Origin: a bacterium
GTDB lineage: Bacteria; Patescibacteria; ABY1; JAGPKW01
Direction: 5' to 3'
Assembly: GCA_021780535.1 (NCBI GenBank)
Contig: JAJXYN010000009.1
Location: 124,001-188,000, forward strand
DNA: 64,000 bases
Notes under the pieces: generated by a model
Told to the model about the DNA's origin: nothing
Seen by the model: the letters and a program-made list of their open reading frames with translations, nothing else
The model's database searches: none
Position numbers and translations under genes: made by a program
In this document: piece by piece, positions 53,475 through 61,380 of the stretch
Numbering within the stretch: position 1 is the stretch's first letter
Layout: each line of letters starts with the position of its first letter

Positions 53475-54539
53475 ATGAATAAAAATAATATTATAATTTT
53501 ATCTATTGAAACTACTTGTGATGATACTGCTATTGCTATATGTAAATACAGTGGCGATTCTTTTATAGTTTTATCAAATGTAATATCATCTCAAATTAAA
53601 GAGCATAACCCATTTGGTGGTGTTGTTCCAGAACTTGCATCAAGAGAACATATTAAAAATATTATTCCTGTTTTAGATCAAGCACTAAAAGAAGCTGATG
53701 TAAAATTAGGAGATTTGAATTACATTGCTATCACAAACAAAGGTGGTGGGTTGATAGGTTCTATTGTTGTTGGCGTTGAAACTGCTAAAACTTTATCTTA
53801 TTTATTAAATATTCCTATTATTTCCGTTAATCATATTAGAGGACATGTTTTAGTTTCTATGATTGAAAAAAAAGATGATAAAAAATATTCTATTATAAAT
53901 CCTATTTACCCCATGATGGCACTTACTGTTTCTGGTGGGCATACTCAAATTATTTTAATTAAAAATTTTATTGATTGGGAGGTTGTTGGGAAAACGTTAG
54001 ATGATGCTGCTGGTGAATGTTATGATAAAGTTTCTAAAATATTAGGCTTAGGATATCCTGGCGGACCTATTATTTCTAAGATGGCTGCAAGTGGAGATAA
54101 AACAAAAATAAATTTTCCAAGACCTATGATAAGTTCTCATGATTTTAATTTTTCTTTTTCTGGCCTCAAAACTGCTGTATTATACGAAGTGGAAAAATGG
54201 AAAAATGGAAAAATGGAAAAGTTTTCTGTAGAAGATATTTGTGCTTCTTCTCAAGATGCTATTAACGATGTTTTAACTAAAAAAAGTTTAAAAGCGATAG
54301 AAAAATATTCTCCTAAGATTTTTATTCTTGCTGGTGGTGTTGCTGCTAATAAGGATTTAAGAGATAGATTAAAAGAAAATATTGAAAAAAATTCTGATAG
54401 TAAATTTATGATACCTGAAATTCCTAACTGCATGGATAATGCTTTAATGATTAATATTGCTGCCTATTTTAATTTAAAAAATAATATTGATATTTTTGAT
54501 TATAAAGATATTAATATAAATATTGAAAGAAAAATTTAA
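53475..54539 (+). CDS. tsaD: tRNA N6-threonylcarbamoyladenosine transferase TsaD
   Basis: 354 aa. TsaD transfers the threonylcarbamoyl group to A37 of ANN-decoding tRNAs, with TsaB and TsaE. IETTCDDTAIAI, the metal-binding HIRGH (HxxxH) and the ATP motifs SGGHTQI, GKTLDDAAGE and LAGGVAANKDLR are present. Residues ~239-249 (EKWKNGKMEKF) are encoded by an 8-bp tandem repeat. Its partner tsaE is 4 kb away on the other strand. No Shine-Dalgarno. Confidence 0.95.
   Translation: MNKNNIIILSIETTCDDTAIAICKYSGDSFIVLSNVISSQIKEHNPFGGVVPELASREHIKNIIPVLDQALKEADVKLGDLNYIAITNKGGGLIGSIVVGVETAKTLSYLLNIPIISVNHIRGHVLVSMIEKKDDKKYSIINPIYPMMALTVSGGHTQIILIKNFIDWEVVGKTLDDAAGECYDKVSKILGLGYPGGPIISKMAASGDKTKINFPRPMISSHDFNFSFSGLKTAVLYEVEKWKNGKMEKFSVEDICASSQDAINDVLTKKSLKAIEKYSPKIFILAGGVAANKDLRDRLKENIEKNSDSKFMIPEIPNCMDNALMINIAAYFNLKNNIDIFDYKDININIERKI
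54191..54221. repeat. 8-bp tandem repeat (GGAAAAAT) in tsaD
   Basis: Almost four copies of GGAAAAAT in a row. The unit length is not a multiple of three, so gain or loss of one unit would shift the tsaD frame. Confidence 0.75.
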
Positions 54540-54546
54540 ATAATTG

Positions 54547-54575
54547 TTGCATTTTTTTATCTTTCGTGTTATAAT
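54547..54575 (+). promoter_or_regulatory. Promoter of the lipoprotein gene
   Basis: TTGCAT (54547-54552), 17 bp, TATAAT (54570-54575). A ~55-nt leader with a small TAGCC/GGCTA hairpin follows. Confidence 0.7.
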
Positions 54576-54637
54576 ATGTGAACTAGCCGTTGGCTACGAA
54601 AATCACGAGCTTCAACTGCTCAAATATAGGAGTTGAT

Positions 54638-55150
54638 ATGAAAATAAACAAATTGGTTTTTGTTATTGTTTCTATTTTTTTCGTTTTCGTTGTTTCTTGC
54701 AAAGAAAATAATAACAACAACGAAAGAAGTCTTGCTATTGTCAAACAAAAAATAGCAGATGAAGGAAAAAGAGAAGATCAAAAAAAAATGGTAGATCTCC
54801 TATTCTATGAAGTAAGGAGAAACAGCGAAACTCTTTGGGCAAATGACATTGTTTATAATATTAATAACTCTCAAAGAGATGGAGAAAATACCATAATTTT
54901 TAATAATAATGTATATATCGCAGGGAATACCCAAAATAAGAAATATTCCTTGGAATCGGTCGTGTATAGAAGTGGCGGTTTTACTGGTTGTGAAATAAAT
55001 AACACAACCATAAACCAGATCGTTGACCGATTTGGAGAACCAAAAAATAAAGAGTTTAATGTGAAATATGTATACAAAAAATATAATATGGCAATTTCCT
55101 TTCTTTTTGACGAGAAAGGAATATTAAAAAATATTGTATTCAATCAGTGA
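54638..55150 (+). CDS. Predicted lipoprotein, unknown function
   Basis: 170 aa from the ATG at 54638, chosen because TAGGAG lies 5 nt upstream and because it begins a lipoprotein signal (KINKLVFVIVSIFFVFVVSC, Cys at 21 as lipobox). An Asn-rich linker leads to a mature domain ending in a beta-rich segment (TTINQIVDRFGEPKNKEF...) that resembles SmpA/OmlA/BamE-like small folds by its DRFGEP motif; this is a weak match. It has its own promoter and terminator. lspA (3396-3869) would process it. Confidence 0.7.
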   Translation: MKINKLVFVIVSIFFVFVVSCKENNNNNERSLAIVKQKIADEGKREDQKKMVDLLFYEVRRNSETLWANDIVYNINNSQRDGENTIIFNNNVYIAGNTQNKKYSLESVVYRSGGFTGCEINNTTINQIVDRFGEPKNKEFNVKYVYKKYNMAISFLFDEKGILKNIVFNQ

Positions 55151-55151
55151 A

Positions 55152-55190
55152 AAACAAGAGCGGGATTCAGATGAATCTCGCTCTTTTACT
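55152..55190. terminator. Terminator between the lipoprotein gene and groEL
   Basis: AGAGCGGGATTC-loop-GAATCTCGCTCT with T run; convergent genes. Confidence 0.8.
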
Positions 55191-55195
55191 TTTTA

Positions 55196-56830
55196 TTAAT
55201 ACATTCCACTCATATCTCCCATCCCAGAATTATTATGTTCATGTGTTTCTGCTTTTGGCTTTTCCGTTATTGCTACTTCTGTTGTTAATATCATTGCTGA
55301 TATTGAAGCTGCATTTTGTAAAGCTGTTATCGTTACTTCTGTTGGATCAACTACTCCATTTTCTATTAAGTCTTGATACACATCTGTTAAAGCGTTGTAT
55401 CCATAATTTACATTTTTTTCTTTTAATACTTCATGCGCAACCACATCTCCATTTACTCCTGCATTTTCTGCTATTTGTTTTATTGGCGCTGATAATGCTC
55501 TCATTAATATATCTATTCCAATTTGTTCTTCTTTATTATTTAATTTTATTTTTGACAAAACTTCTATTGATCTGAGTAAAGCAACCCCACCTCCAGCTAC
55601 TATCCCTTTTCTTGTTGCTGCTTTTGTTGCATTTATTGCATCTTCTATTCTTAGTTTCAACTCTTTCATCTCTGTTTCTGTTGCTGCTCCTACTTTTATT
55701 ACAGCCACTCCGCCTCCAAGCTTTGCCATTCTTTCTTGTATTTTTTCTTTATCATAAGATGATTCTGTATTTTCCAATGTTTTTTTAAGCAAAGAAATTC
55801 TTTCTTCTAATAATTTCTTAGAACCAGCTCCTCCCACTATTGTTGTTTTATCTTTTGTGGCAATAACTTTATCGGCTTTTCCTAGCACATCTAATTCAAC
55901 AGTGTCCAATTTTAATCCTCTTTCTTCTGTTATGACTGTGGCTCCTGTAAGAATCGCTATGTCTTCTAATGTTGCTTTTCTATTGTCCCCGAATCCTGGA
56001 GCTTTAACTACAAGAACATTAAAAGTCCCTCTCATTTTATTTACAACAAATGTTGTAAGAGCTTCTCCATCACAGTCTTCTGCTATTATAACTATATCTT
56101 TCTTTCCTGATTCTGCTAATTTTTCAAGCAATGGCAAGACTTCTCTTATTGAAGATATTTTTTTATCTGTTAGCAAAATATTTGCATTATTATATTCTGC
56201 TGACATTTTTTCTGGATTTGTTGCCATATATGGAGAAACATACCCCTTATCAAATTCCATTCCTTCTGTTACTTCTATATCTATACCAAAAGATTGAGAT
56301 TCTTCTACTGTTATAACACCATCTTTTCCGACTTTGCTTATTGCGTCAGATATTTTTTTACCTATTTCTTTATCGTTTGCTGATATACTTGCTACTTGAG
56401 CTATTTCTTCTTTTGTTTTTATTTGTTTTGAAATTTTATTTAAATGTTCTATTACTTCTTTTACTCCTTTTTCTATTCCTTTTCTTATTAATATTGGAGA
56501 AGATCCCGCTGTTACGTTTTTTAAACCTTCATCTATTATTGATTGAGTAAGTAATGTTGCTGTTGTTGTACCATCACCTGCTAAATCATTTGTTTTTGTT
56601 GCAACTTCTTTTACAAGTTCTGCTCCTAAATTTTCAAATTTATCTTCTAATTCTATTTCTTTTGCTATTGAAACTCCATCATTTATTATTTGCGGAACAC
56701 CATAACCTTTATCTATTGCTACATTTCTTCCTTTTGGCCCAAGTGTTATTTTTACTGCATTTGCAAGTTTATCTACTCCATCTTTTAATTTTTTTCTTGC
56801 TTCATCATTAAAAATTATTTGTTTACTCAT
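55196..56830 (-). CDS. groEL: Chaperonin GroEL
   Basis: 544 aa, full length. Equatorial-domain ATP motifs are present: LGPKGRNVAIDKGYG, DGTTTATLLTQ and IVAGGGVALLR. The C-terminal tail is short (HEHNNSGMGDMSGMY) but keeps a Gly-Met-rich end. It folds proteins in the GroES-capped chamber. It follows groES on the minus strand across a 166-bp gap with a large imperfect hairpin. Confidence 0.98.
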   Translation of the reverse strand: MSKQIIFNDEARKKLKDGVDKLANAVKITLGPKGRNVAIDKGYGVPQIINDGVSIAKEIELEDKFENLGAELVKEVATKTNDLAGDGTTTATLLTQSIIDEGLKNVTAGSSPILIRKGIEKGVKEVIEHLNKISKQIKTKEEIAQVASISANDKEIGKKISDAISKVGKDGVITVEESQSFGIDIEVTEGMEFDKGYVSPYMATNPEKMSAEYNNANILLTDKKISSIREVLPLLEKLAESGKKDIVIIAEDCDGEALTTFVVNKMRGTFNVLVVKAPGFGDNRKATLEDIAILTGATVITEERGLKLDTVELDVLGKADKVIATKDKTTIVGGAGSKKLLEERISLLKKTLENTESSYDKEKIQERMAKLGGGVAVIKVGAATETEMKELKLRIEDAINATKAATRKGIVAGGGVALLRSIEVLSKIKLNNKEEQIGIDILMRALSAPIKQIAENAGVNGDVVAHEVLKEKNVNYGYNALTDVYQDLIENGVVDPTEVTITALQNAASISAMILTTEVAITEKPKAETHEHNNSGMGDMSGMY

Positions 56831-56890
56831 TTTTGAAATATTAATTATTTAATTTACTTTGATTTATGACTTGCTAAATTTTAAATCTCA

Positions 56891-56972
56891 CAGTGATTTT
56901 TCTATCTTCATTTTTTTTGGTTCTGCGAAGTGTTCTCAAACCAAAAAATAACGAAGCATAGAAAAACACTAT
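56891..56972 (-). other. Large imperfect hairpin between groES and groEL
   Basis: GTGATTTTTCTATCTTCATT (from ~56893) pairs imperfectly over ~28 bp with the complement ending near 56968, leaving a 17-nt loop. It could be an mRNA processing or stability element, or a relic of a repeat. No T run follows, so it is not a clear terminator. Confidence 0.5.
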
Positions 56973-56996
56973 TTAAGTTGTATTTATAAAGTTTAT

Positions 56997-57287
56997 TTAT
57001 TCAATGATAGCCAATACATCACTCTCTTTCATTACTAAATATTCTTCACCGTCTATCTTAATTTCACTTGGAGAATATTTGCTAAACAATATCTTGTCTC
57101 CCACTTTTAATTCTAATGGCCTTATTTCTCCCTTATCATTCGTTCTTCCTTTCCCTACTGCTATTACTTCACCTTGTTCTTTTTTTTCTCCCTTACTTGT
57201 TTCTGGTATTATTATTCCTGATTTTGTTATTTTTTCTTCTTCATATTGCCTTACTATTATATTGTCATATAGTGGTTTTAATTTCAT
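56997..57287 (-). CDS. groES: Co-chaperonin GroES
   Basis: 96 aa. KLKPLYDNIIVRQYEEE, the mobile loop around KSGIIIPETSKGEKKEQGEV and GDKILFSKYSPSEIKIDGEE identify GroES. It caps GroEL. First gene of the operon behind a CIRCE operator. Confidence 0.97.
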   Translation of the reverse strand: MKLKPLYDNIIVRQYEEEKITKSGIIIPETSKGEKKEQGEVIAVGKGRTNDKGEIRPLELKVGDKILFSKYSPSEIKIDGEEYLVMKESDVLAIIE

Positions 57288-57345
57288 AATAAATATTTAG
57301 ATAATTAAGTGATTAGATGATTAGAATTAATAATCTATCTAATTA

Positions 57346-57372
57346 TTAGCACTCTAATGTTTTAAGTGCTAA
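57346..57372. promoter_or_regulatory. CIRCE operator (HrcA site) of groESL
   Basis: TTAGCACTC-N9-AAGTGCTAA, one mismatch from the consensus TTAGCACTC-N9-GAGTGCTAA. It lies ~60 bp upstream of groES, just downstream of the promoter. HrcA is the expected repressor; its gene is not in the window. Confidence 0.92.
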
Positions 57373-57375
57373 TTT

Positions 57376-57404
57376 ATTGTAATATTATTTTTTTTACTCG
57401 TCAA
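57376..57404 (-). promoter_or_regulatory. groESL promoter
   Basis: Minus strand TTGACG (57399-57404), 17 bp, TACAAT (57376-57381), immediately before CIRCE, so transcription would start within the operator. Confidence 0.75.
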
Positions 57405-57421
57405 TAGACCTTTAATAAATA

Positions 57422-57450
57422 AAACAAGACCACCTTACGATGGTCTTTGA
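57422..57450. terminator. Terminator of the 57468 gene
   Basis: AGACCA-loop-TGGTCT, followed on the minus strand by TTGTTTT. Confidence 0.65.
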
Positions 57451-57467
57451 TTAAAATTGATAATATT

Positions 57468-57956
57468 TTAGCTTGGATAAAATATTCTTTTCAATGTTTT
57501 TTCATCTAACCTTGAAATATCAAGGAGACTTTTTAATGCATCATAAAACATCAACCTATCTCCCTTAACACTGAGTCGCATACAATAGCTAATCTGTAAT
57601 GGGAAAAATTCAATAGGCGAGCCAGCTATCCCAATATAATAATTTTTGCAGTCTAAATCTTCACAACAACAATAGCTAGCATTAATAGATGGAGTGCTTT
57701 GAAAACTACTATAACGTATTGAAAGATATTTGACTGTTTTTTTGTTGCATATTGGGCATATTTTCGAACTGACAAAAGGTTTTTCGCATAATGCAATAAT
57801 ATTTACAAGCTCTTGTTCATACACGTTCTTTTTTCTTGTTGGTAAGACTTTTTCTGTGGCCTTATTATAAAGATAAAGAAGTCTGCCATAATCAGTAAAA
57901 GCAAGCCATTCAAGTGTTTTCCCTTCATTCTTGCCACTCTTAAACCTATATAACAA
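57468..57956 (-). CDS. Hypothetical Cys-rich protein
   Basis: 162 aa. TTG start (57954-57956), chosen because AGAGGGGGTGA lies just upstream. Six cysteines are grouped as CPICNKK and ASYCCCEDLDC (about 80-115), which could bind zinc. The remainder is not recognised. Own terminator, no operon partner; base composition less extreme than neighbours. Confidence 0.55.
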   Translation of the reverse strand: MLYRFKSGKNEGKTLEWLAFTDYGRLLYLYNKATEKVLPTRKKNVYEQELVNIIALCEKPFVSSKICPICNKKTVKYLSIRYSSFQSTPSINASYCCCEDLDCKNYYIGIAGSPIEFFPLQISYCMRLSVKGDRLMFYDALKSLLDISRLDEKTLKRIFYPS

Positions 57957-58055
57957 GATTCACCCCCTCTATGGAAAGGAATAATTTAATACATTAGTAA
58001 CATAAATCATTATATTTTGCAATATTATGTATTTTATTATGTATTTTATTATTTA

Positions 58056-58571
58056 TTATAAAATTATTTTTAAATTTTCTAATATCATTTTCTTAAATTC
58101 ATCTCCTAATTCATAGTATTCTTTTCCATTTTTCTTTGTTTTTTTAAAATCTAACTCTACCCCATCTGTTTGTAATTCAACAAGATAATATATTATTTTT
58201 TCTACCTTTTTTTCAAGTAGTTTTTGAATATTAAAAATTCCTCTTATATAGTCATCCACCCTTATTTTCACCTCTGCCGAATATTCTCCACTTTCTGTTT
58301 TAATTTTTTTATTTACAAAAATATATATTCTTTTTTGTGTTTTTTTTATTCCATTTTCATTATTTAAAATTTCAAAATCTTCTTCTTTTATATTATTTAT
58401 TTTTGATTTAAATATTTTTGTATAATTATTTAATCCTTCTGATTTCAATTCTAAAATATGTGGTTTTTGTTTTTCCTCTTCTTCGGCAGCTCTTTTTAAC
58501 TCATCTATAATATTCATCATTTCTTTATATGTTGGATCTATTTCACTTTTTGGTATTAGTTCTAATGGCAT
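58056..58571 (-). CDS. Hypothetical protein linked to tsaE
   Basis: 171 aa, charged. An N-terminal helix (MMNIIDELKRAAEEEEKQK) precedes a beta-rich middle (KRIYIFVNKKIKTESGEYSA) and a helical C-terminus. Not recognised. It begins 2 bp after the tsaE stop, so it is cotranscribed and probably translationally coupled. Confidence 0.6.
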   Translation of the reverse strand: MPLELIPKSEIDPTYKEMMNIIDELKRAAEEEEKQKPHILELKSEGLNNYTKIFKSKINNIKEEDFEILNNENGIKKTQKRIYIFVNKKIKTESGEYSAEVKIRVDDYIRGIFNIQKLLEKKVEKIIYYLVELQTDGVELDFKKTKKNGKEYYELGDEFKKMILENLKIIL

Positions 58572-58573
58572 AT

Positions 58574-59014
58574 TTATTTTATATTAATATCTCTTTCATT
58601 TTCTCCTACTATATTAAAATATATTTCTTTTTTGTTGTCTGCTGGTATATATGAATTTATTTTCGTGCTCCATTCTATAAAAACTATAGAATTTTTGTCT
58701 CCAAAATATTCTAATACTCCTGTTTCTAACATATTATCTTCATCTTCTATTCTATATGCATCTATATGAATAATATTTTTTATATTTGTTGGAGTACAAT
58801 TAATCGTACCTAAACATTTTAAATGGTTTGCTATTATAAAAGTTGGGGATATTATCTCGTCTTTATCTATCCCAAAATATTCTGCTATTCCCTTCATAAA
58901 CATTGTTTTTCCTGCACCTAAATTACCATACAAACAAACTACTTCCCCACCTTTTAATGTTGATGCGAATTGTTTTGCTATTTCTATTGTTTGTTCTTGT
59001 GAATTTGAAAACAT
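58574..59014 (-). CDS. tsaE: tRNA threonylcarbamoyladenosine biosynthesis ATPase TsaE
   Basis: 146 aa P-loop ATPase supporting TsaBD in t6A synthesis. Walker A GNLGAGKTMFMKGIA (~33-47), the switch-like SPTFIIANHL, HIDAYRI and the C-terminal VFIEWSTKI are all typical. Length normal. Confidence 0.93.
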   Translation of the reverse strand: MFSNSQEQTIEIAKQFASTLKGGEVVCLYGNLGAGKTMFMKGIAEYFGIDKDEIISPTFIIANHLKCLGTINCTPTNIKNIIHIDAYRIEDEDNMLETGVLEYFGDKNSIVFIEWSTKINSYIPADNKKEIYFNIVGENERDINIK

Positions 59015-59071
59015 GTTTTTAATTTTAGAATTTAATAATTTAGAAACAATGTTTTAATTTAAAATTTAGAA

Positions 59072-60496
59072 TTATTTTTTAATAATTTGCATTATCATTT
59101 GTTTATCTATTCCACCTATTATAAACAATGATATGAAATATATCAAAATTGCTGATGGCAATGTTATAAATATATCTGCATTTAGAAATTTCTTTAACGA
59201 ATATATACCTAAGCACATTATTATACTTGCTATAACTGTTTTGCCTACATTTTTAAAAGATGGCAATTCTTTTACTTTTTCATAAGTTAGAACGAAAGCT
59301 AAAATCGCTATAAATCCTTCTATTAATATTTTTATATAAGGGATTACTTGATAAGAATAAATTGGAATTAATGCCAAATATAAAACAACTGACGAAAATG
59401 CTGCTATTGCATATCCAAACATCATTTTTTTCTGATTATTTACTGCTATTACAGTATTTGTGAAAATATTTCCCAATGTTATTATCCCCATAACTACACA
59501 AAGAATTGATAGAACCGGGCTTGCTCCACTAAAATCTTCTCCTGCAAGTAATACCATAATATCTTTAGACAATAAGAAACCACCCATCATTATTGGTATT
59601 GCCATCATAGATAAAAAATCAAATGCTTTTTGTAATAAATTTTTAAATCTTAGTTTATCATTTTCTTTAAAAGCTTTATCAAAAACCGGTAAAAGTAAAC
59701 TCATAAACATTGCAGGTATCATTATGTATATCTCTAATATTTTATATGCTGCTCCATATATACCAACATCAGCATTGCTTTTAAATAGCGTTAATATGAA
59801 TGAATCTGCTCTAAAATAAACTAAATTAAATATTACTGACAACGCAAATGGGGCTGATAATTTTAAAATATCTTTCCATAATTTTACATCAACTATAAAC
59901 TTTGGTTTTATGTATTTTCTTACCCCAACATAAACAACTACAACAGAAAATAATCCAGTAACAGCTGATGCTATTATTATTGAAACTAATCCTAAATTCA
60001 ATCTCCAAAGTATAAATATTGATAATAAAAATGATATTCTAGTTACTAATTCTCCAATTATTAATGGGATAGTATTAAGCTTTTTTTGTAAAAGTATTGA
60101 CCATATTTGAGAAAAATTTGAAACTAAATAACTAAACGAGAATATAAAAATACCAATAATAACTTCTTTTTCATAATGTAGAAATAATGAAAAAAATGGA
60201 GTAATTAATATTAATAAATTTAGAAAAAATCTAAGTGTTAGTATTTTATTTAATATTTCTTCTGACTTTTCATCACTCTCGTGTGATATATATTTCAGTG
60301 TGGCATTGGATAAACCAAAATCTAAAAGCACTGACGTGAGTTGGAAAAATGTTAATACTTTTGTGTACATCCCAAACCCTTCTACCCCTAGATGTCTTGT
60401 CATTATGCCTATTGCAAGTACCCCAAAAAATATTGAAAAAAATCTTCCTATAAATTGTATCATTGTATTGTATGCTATTTTCTTTGCAAAAGACAT
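59072..60496 (-). CDS. Polysaccharide flippase (MOP superfamily, Wzx-like)
   Basis: 474 aa with about 12-14 hydrophobic segments. AKKIAYNTMIQFIGRFFSIF and RHLGVEGFGMYTKVLTFFQL at the N-terminus and VLLAGEDFSGASPVLSILCV late are typical of polysaccharide biosynthesis exporters. It would flip lipid-linked glycans across the membrane, in line with the glycosyltransferase and Wzy-like genes. Confidence 0.88.
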   Translation of the reverse strand: MSFAKKIAYNTMIQFIGRFFSIFFGVLAIGIMTRHLGVEGFGMYTKVLTFFQLTSVLLDFGLSNATLKYISHESDEKSEEILNKILTLRFFLNLLILITPFFSLFLHYEKEVIIGIFIFSFSYLVSNFSQIWSILLQKKLNTIPLIIGELVTRISFLLSIFILWRLNLGLVSIIIASAVTGLFSVVVVYVGVRKYIKPKFIVDVKLWKDILKLSAPFALSVIFNLVYFRADSFILTLFKSNADVGIYGAAYKILEIYIMIPAMFMSLLLPVFDKAFKENDKLRFKNLLQKAFDFLSMMAIPIMMGGFLLSKDIMVLLAGEDFSGASPVLSILCVVMGIITLGNIFTNTVIAVNNQKKMMFGYAIAAFSSVVLYLALIPIYSYQVIPYIKILIEGFIAILAFVLTYEKVKELPSFKNVGKTVIASIIMCLGIYSLKKFLNADIFITLPSAILIYFISLFIIGGIDKQMIMQIIKK

Positions 60497-60654
60497 GTAG
60501 GTTTTGTTATATACACAATTAATCGCGTCTGTGCTATTTTTATATATTTATATTTTATAGGAAATACAACGAAACTTCAACTTTTTAAATTAAAAACCGT
60601 TTTCATTATGCATGTTATTACGCTTACTTGCTATTTTATTTAATTTTGCTATAA

Positions 60655-60684
60655 TTGTTTTCATGATTTTGTTATAAATATATA
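60655..60684 (+). promoter_or_regulatory. Possible tRNA-Tyr promoter
   Basis: TTGTTT (60655-60660), 18 bp, TATATA (60679-60684), placing the start next to the tRNA 5' end. Confidence 0.4.
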
Positions 60685-60690
60685 AGACCT

Positions 60691-60777
60691 GGGTAGTTGG
60701 CGGAGTGGTCAATCGCAACAGACTGTAAATCTGTCGGCCTACGGCCTTCGGGGGTTCAAATCCCTCACTGCCCACCA
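60691..60777 (+). tRNA. tRNA-Tyr (anticodon GUA)
   Basis: 87-nt class II tRNA with long variable arm. The acceptor GGGTAGT/ACTGCCC, anticodon stem-loop ACAGA-CTGTAAA-TCTGT with GTA, T-loop GGGTTCAAATCCC and encoded CCA (60775-60777) are visible. Confidence 0.96.
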
Positions 60778-60782
60778 CCATA

Positions 60783-60816
60783 AATAATATCACGCAAGTG
60801 ATATTATTTATTTATT
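60783..60816 (+). terminator. tRNA-Tyr terminator
   Basis: AATAATATCAC-GCAA-GTGATATTATT followed by T-rich sequence. Confidence 0.8.
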
Positions 60817-60825
60817 TTTGAAAAT

Positions 60826-60853
60826 AAAAAATAGCTCATTTTACTGAGCTATG
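60826..60853 (-). terminator. Terminator of the small Cys-rich pair
   Basis: Minus strand ATAGCTCA-loop-TGAGCTAT followed by a T run; ~25 nt after the stop at 60875. Confidence 0.75.
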
Positions 60854-60874
60854 TATTCAATCTTGTCTCAAAAT

Positions 60875-61051
60875 TCATTTGGCACTAGATGGTTCGCAAA
60901 ATTCTTTTTTTATTAGCAATTTTTTCTCTAAATTATAAATAGCCTCTGCGTATAAGCTACACAGTTGAAAACTTTCTCCTCTTTCCTGAAAACAATAATA
61001 AGAACCTTTATCATACAATCTACATAAATGAACAAATGGACATTCATTCAT
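60875..61051 (-). CDS. Small Cys-rich hypothetical protein (second of pair)
   Basis: 58 aa, starting at ATG 61049-61051 inside the ATGA that ends the upstream gene, so translation is likely coupled. Sequence begins MNECPFVHLCRLYDKGSYYC; Cys at 4, 10, 20, 31 and 52. CPFVHLC suggests a small metal or disulfide site. Not recognised. Confidence 0.6.
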   Translation of the reverse strand: MNECPFVHLCRLYDKGSYYCFQERGESFQLCSLYAEAIYNLEKKLLIKKEFCEPSSAK

Positions 61052-61218
61052 TTTCTAGCCTCCATATATTCTTTTTCAAGAGATTTAATACCTTTTTCCA
61101 CACTTCTCCACACTTCATCCGATTCTTTAACTCTATGTTCCATTATTAAACATTGAATACCTCTAGGGGGGCATTGATTTGTACAGTTTTCGGAAAAACG
61201 GCAAGCTCTCGTTCTCAT
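61048..61218 (-). CDS. Small Cys-rich hypothetical protein (first of pair)
   Basis: 56 aa from the ATG at 61216-61218. GGAGG sits 4 nt upstream and decides the start over an upstream TTG. It begins MRTRACRFSENCTNQCPPRG; Cys at 6, 12, 16 and 23 resemble a small zinc site, followed by a charged helix. It is paired with the next gene through a 4-nt overlap. Function unknown. Confidence 0.6.
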   Translation of the reverse strand: MRTRACRFSENCTNQCPPRGIQCLIMEHRVKESDEVWRSVEKGIKSLEKEYMEARK

Positions 61219-61348
61219 ACTACCTCCAAATGCTTTGATATCAAGACCCAACTAATTTTTTTAATTTTACTTAGAGAAGTCTCTCTTGTTTTAAACACTT
61301 TAATAAAATTTAACATTATTTCCGTAAAAATACAACTAATAAATAAAA

Positions 61349-61377
61349 AAGCAGGATTTTTAGTCCTGCTGTTTGTT
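61349..61377 (-). terminator. Terminator of the 61381 gene
   Basis: Minus strand AGCAGGA-loop-TCCTGCT followed by a T run. Confidence 0.8.
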
Positions 61378-61380
61378 ATT

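Noticed and set aside
60590..60793. 67-aa ORF on the minus strand
   Set aside because: It runs antisense through tRNA-Tyr and its flanks, a known source of false ORFs.
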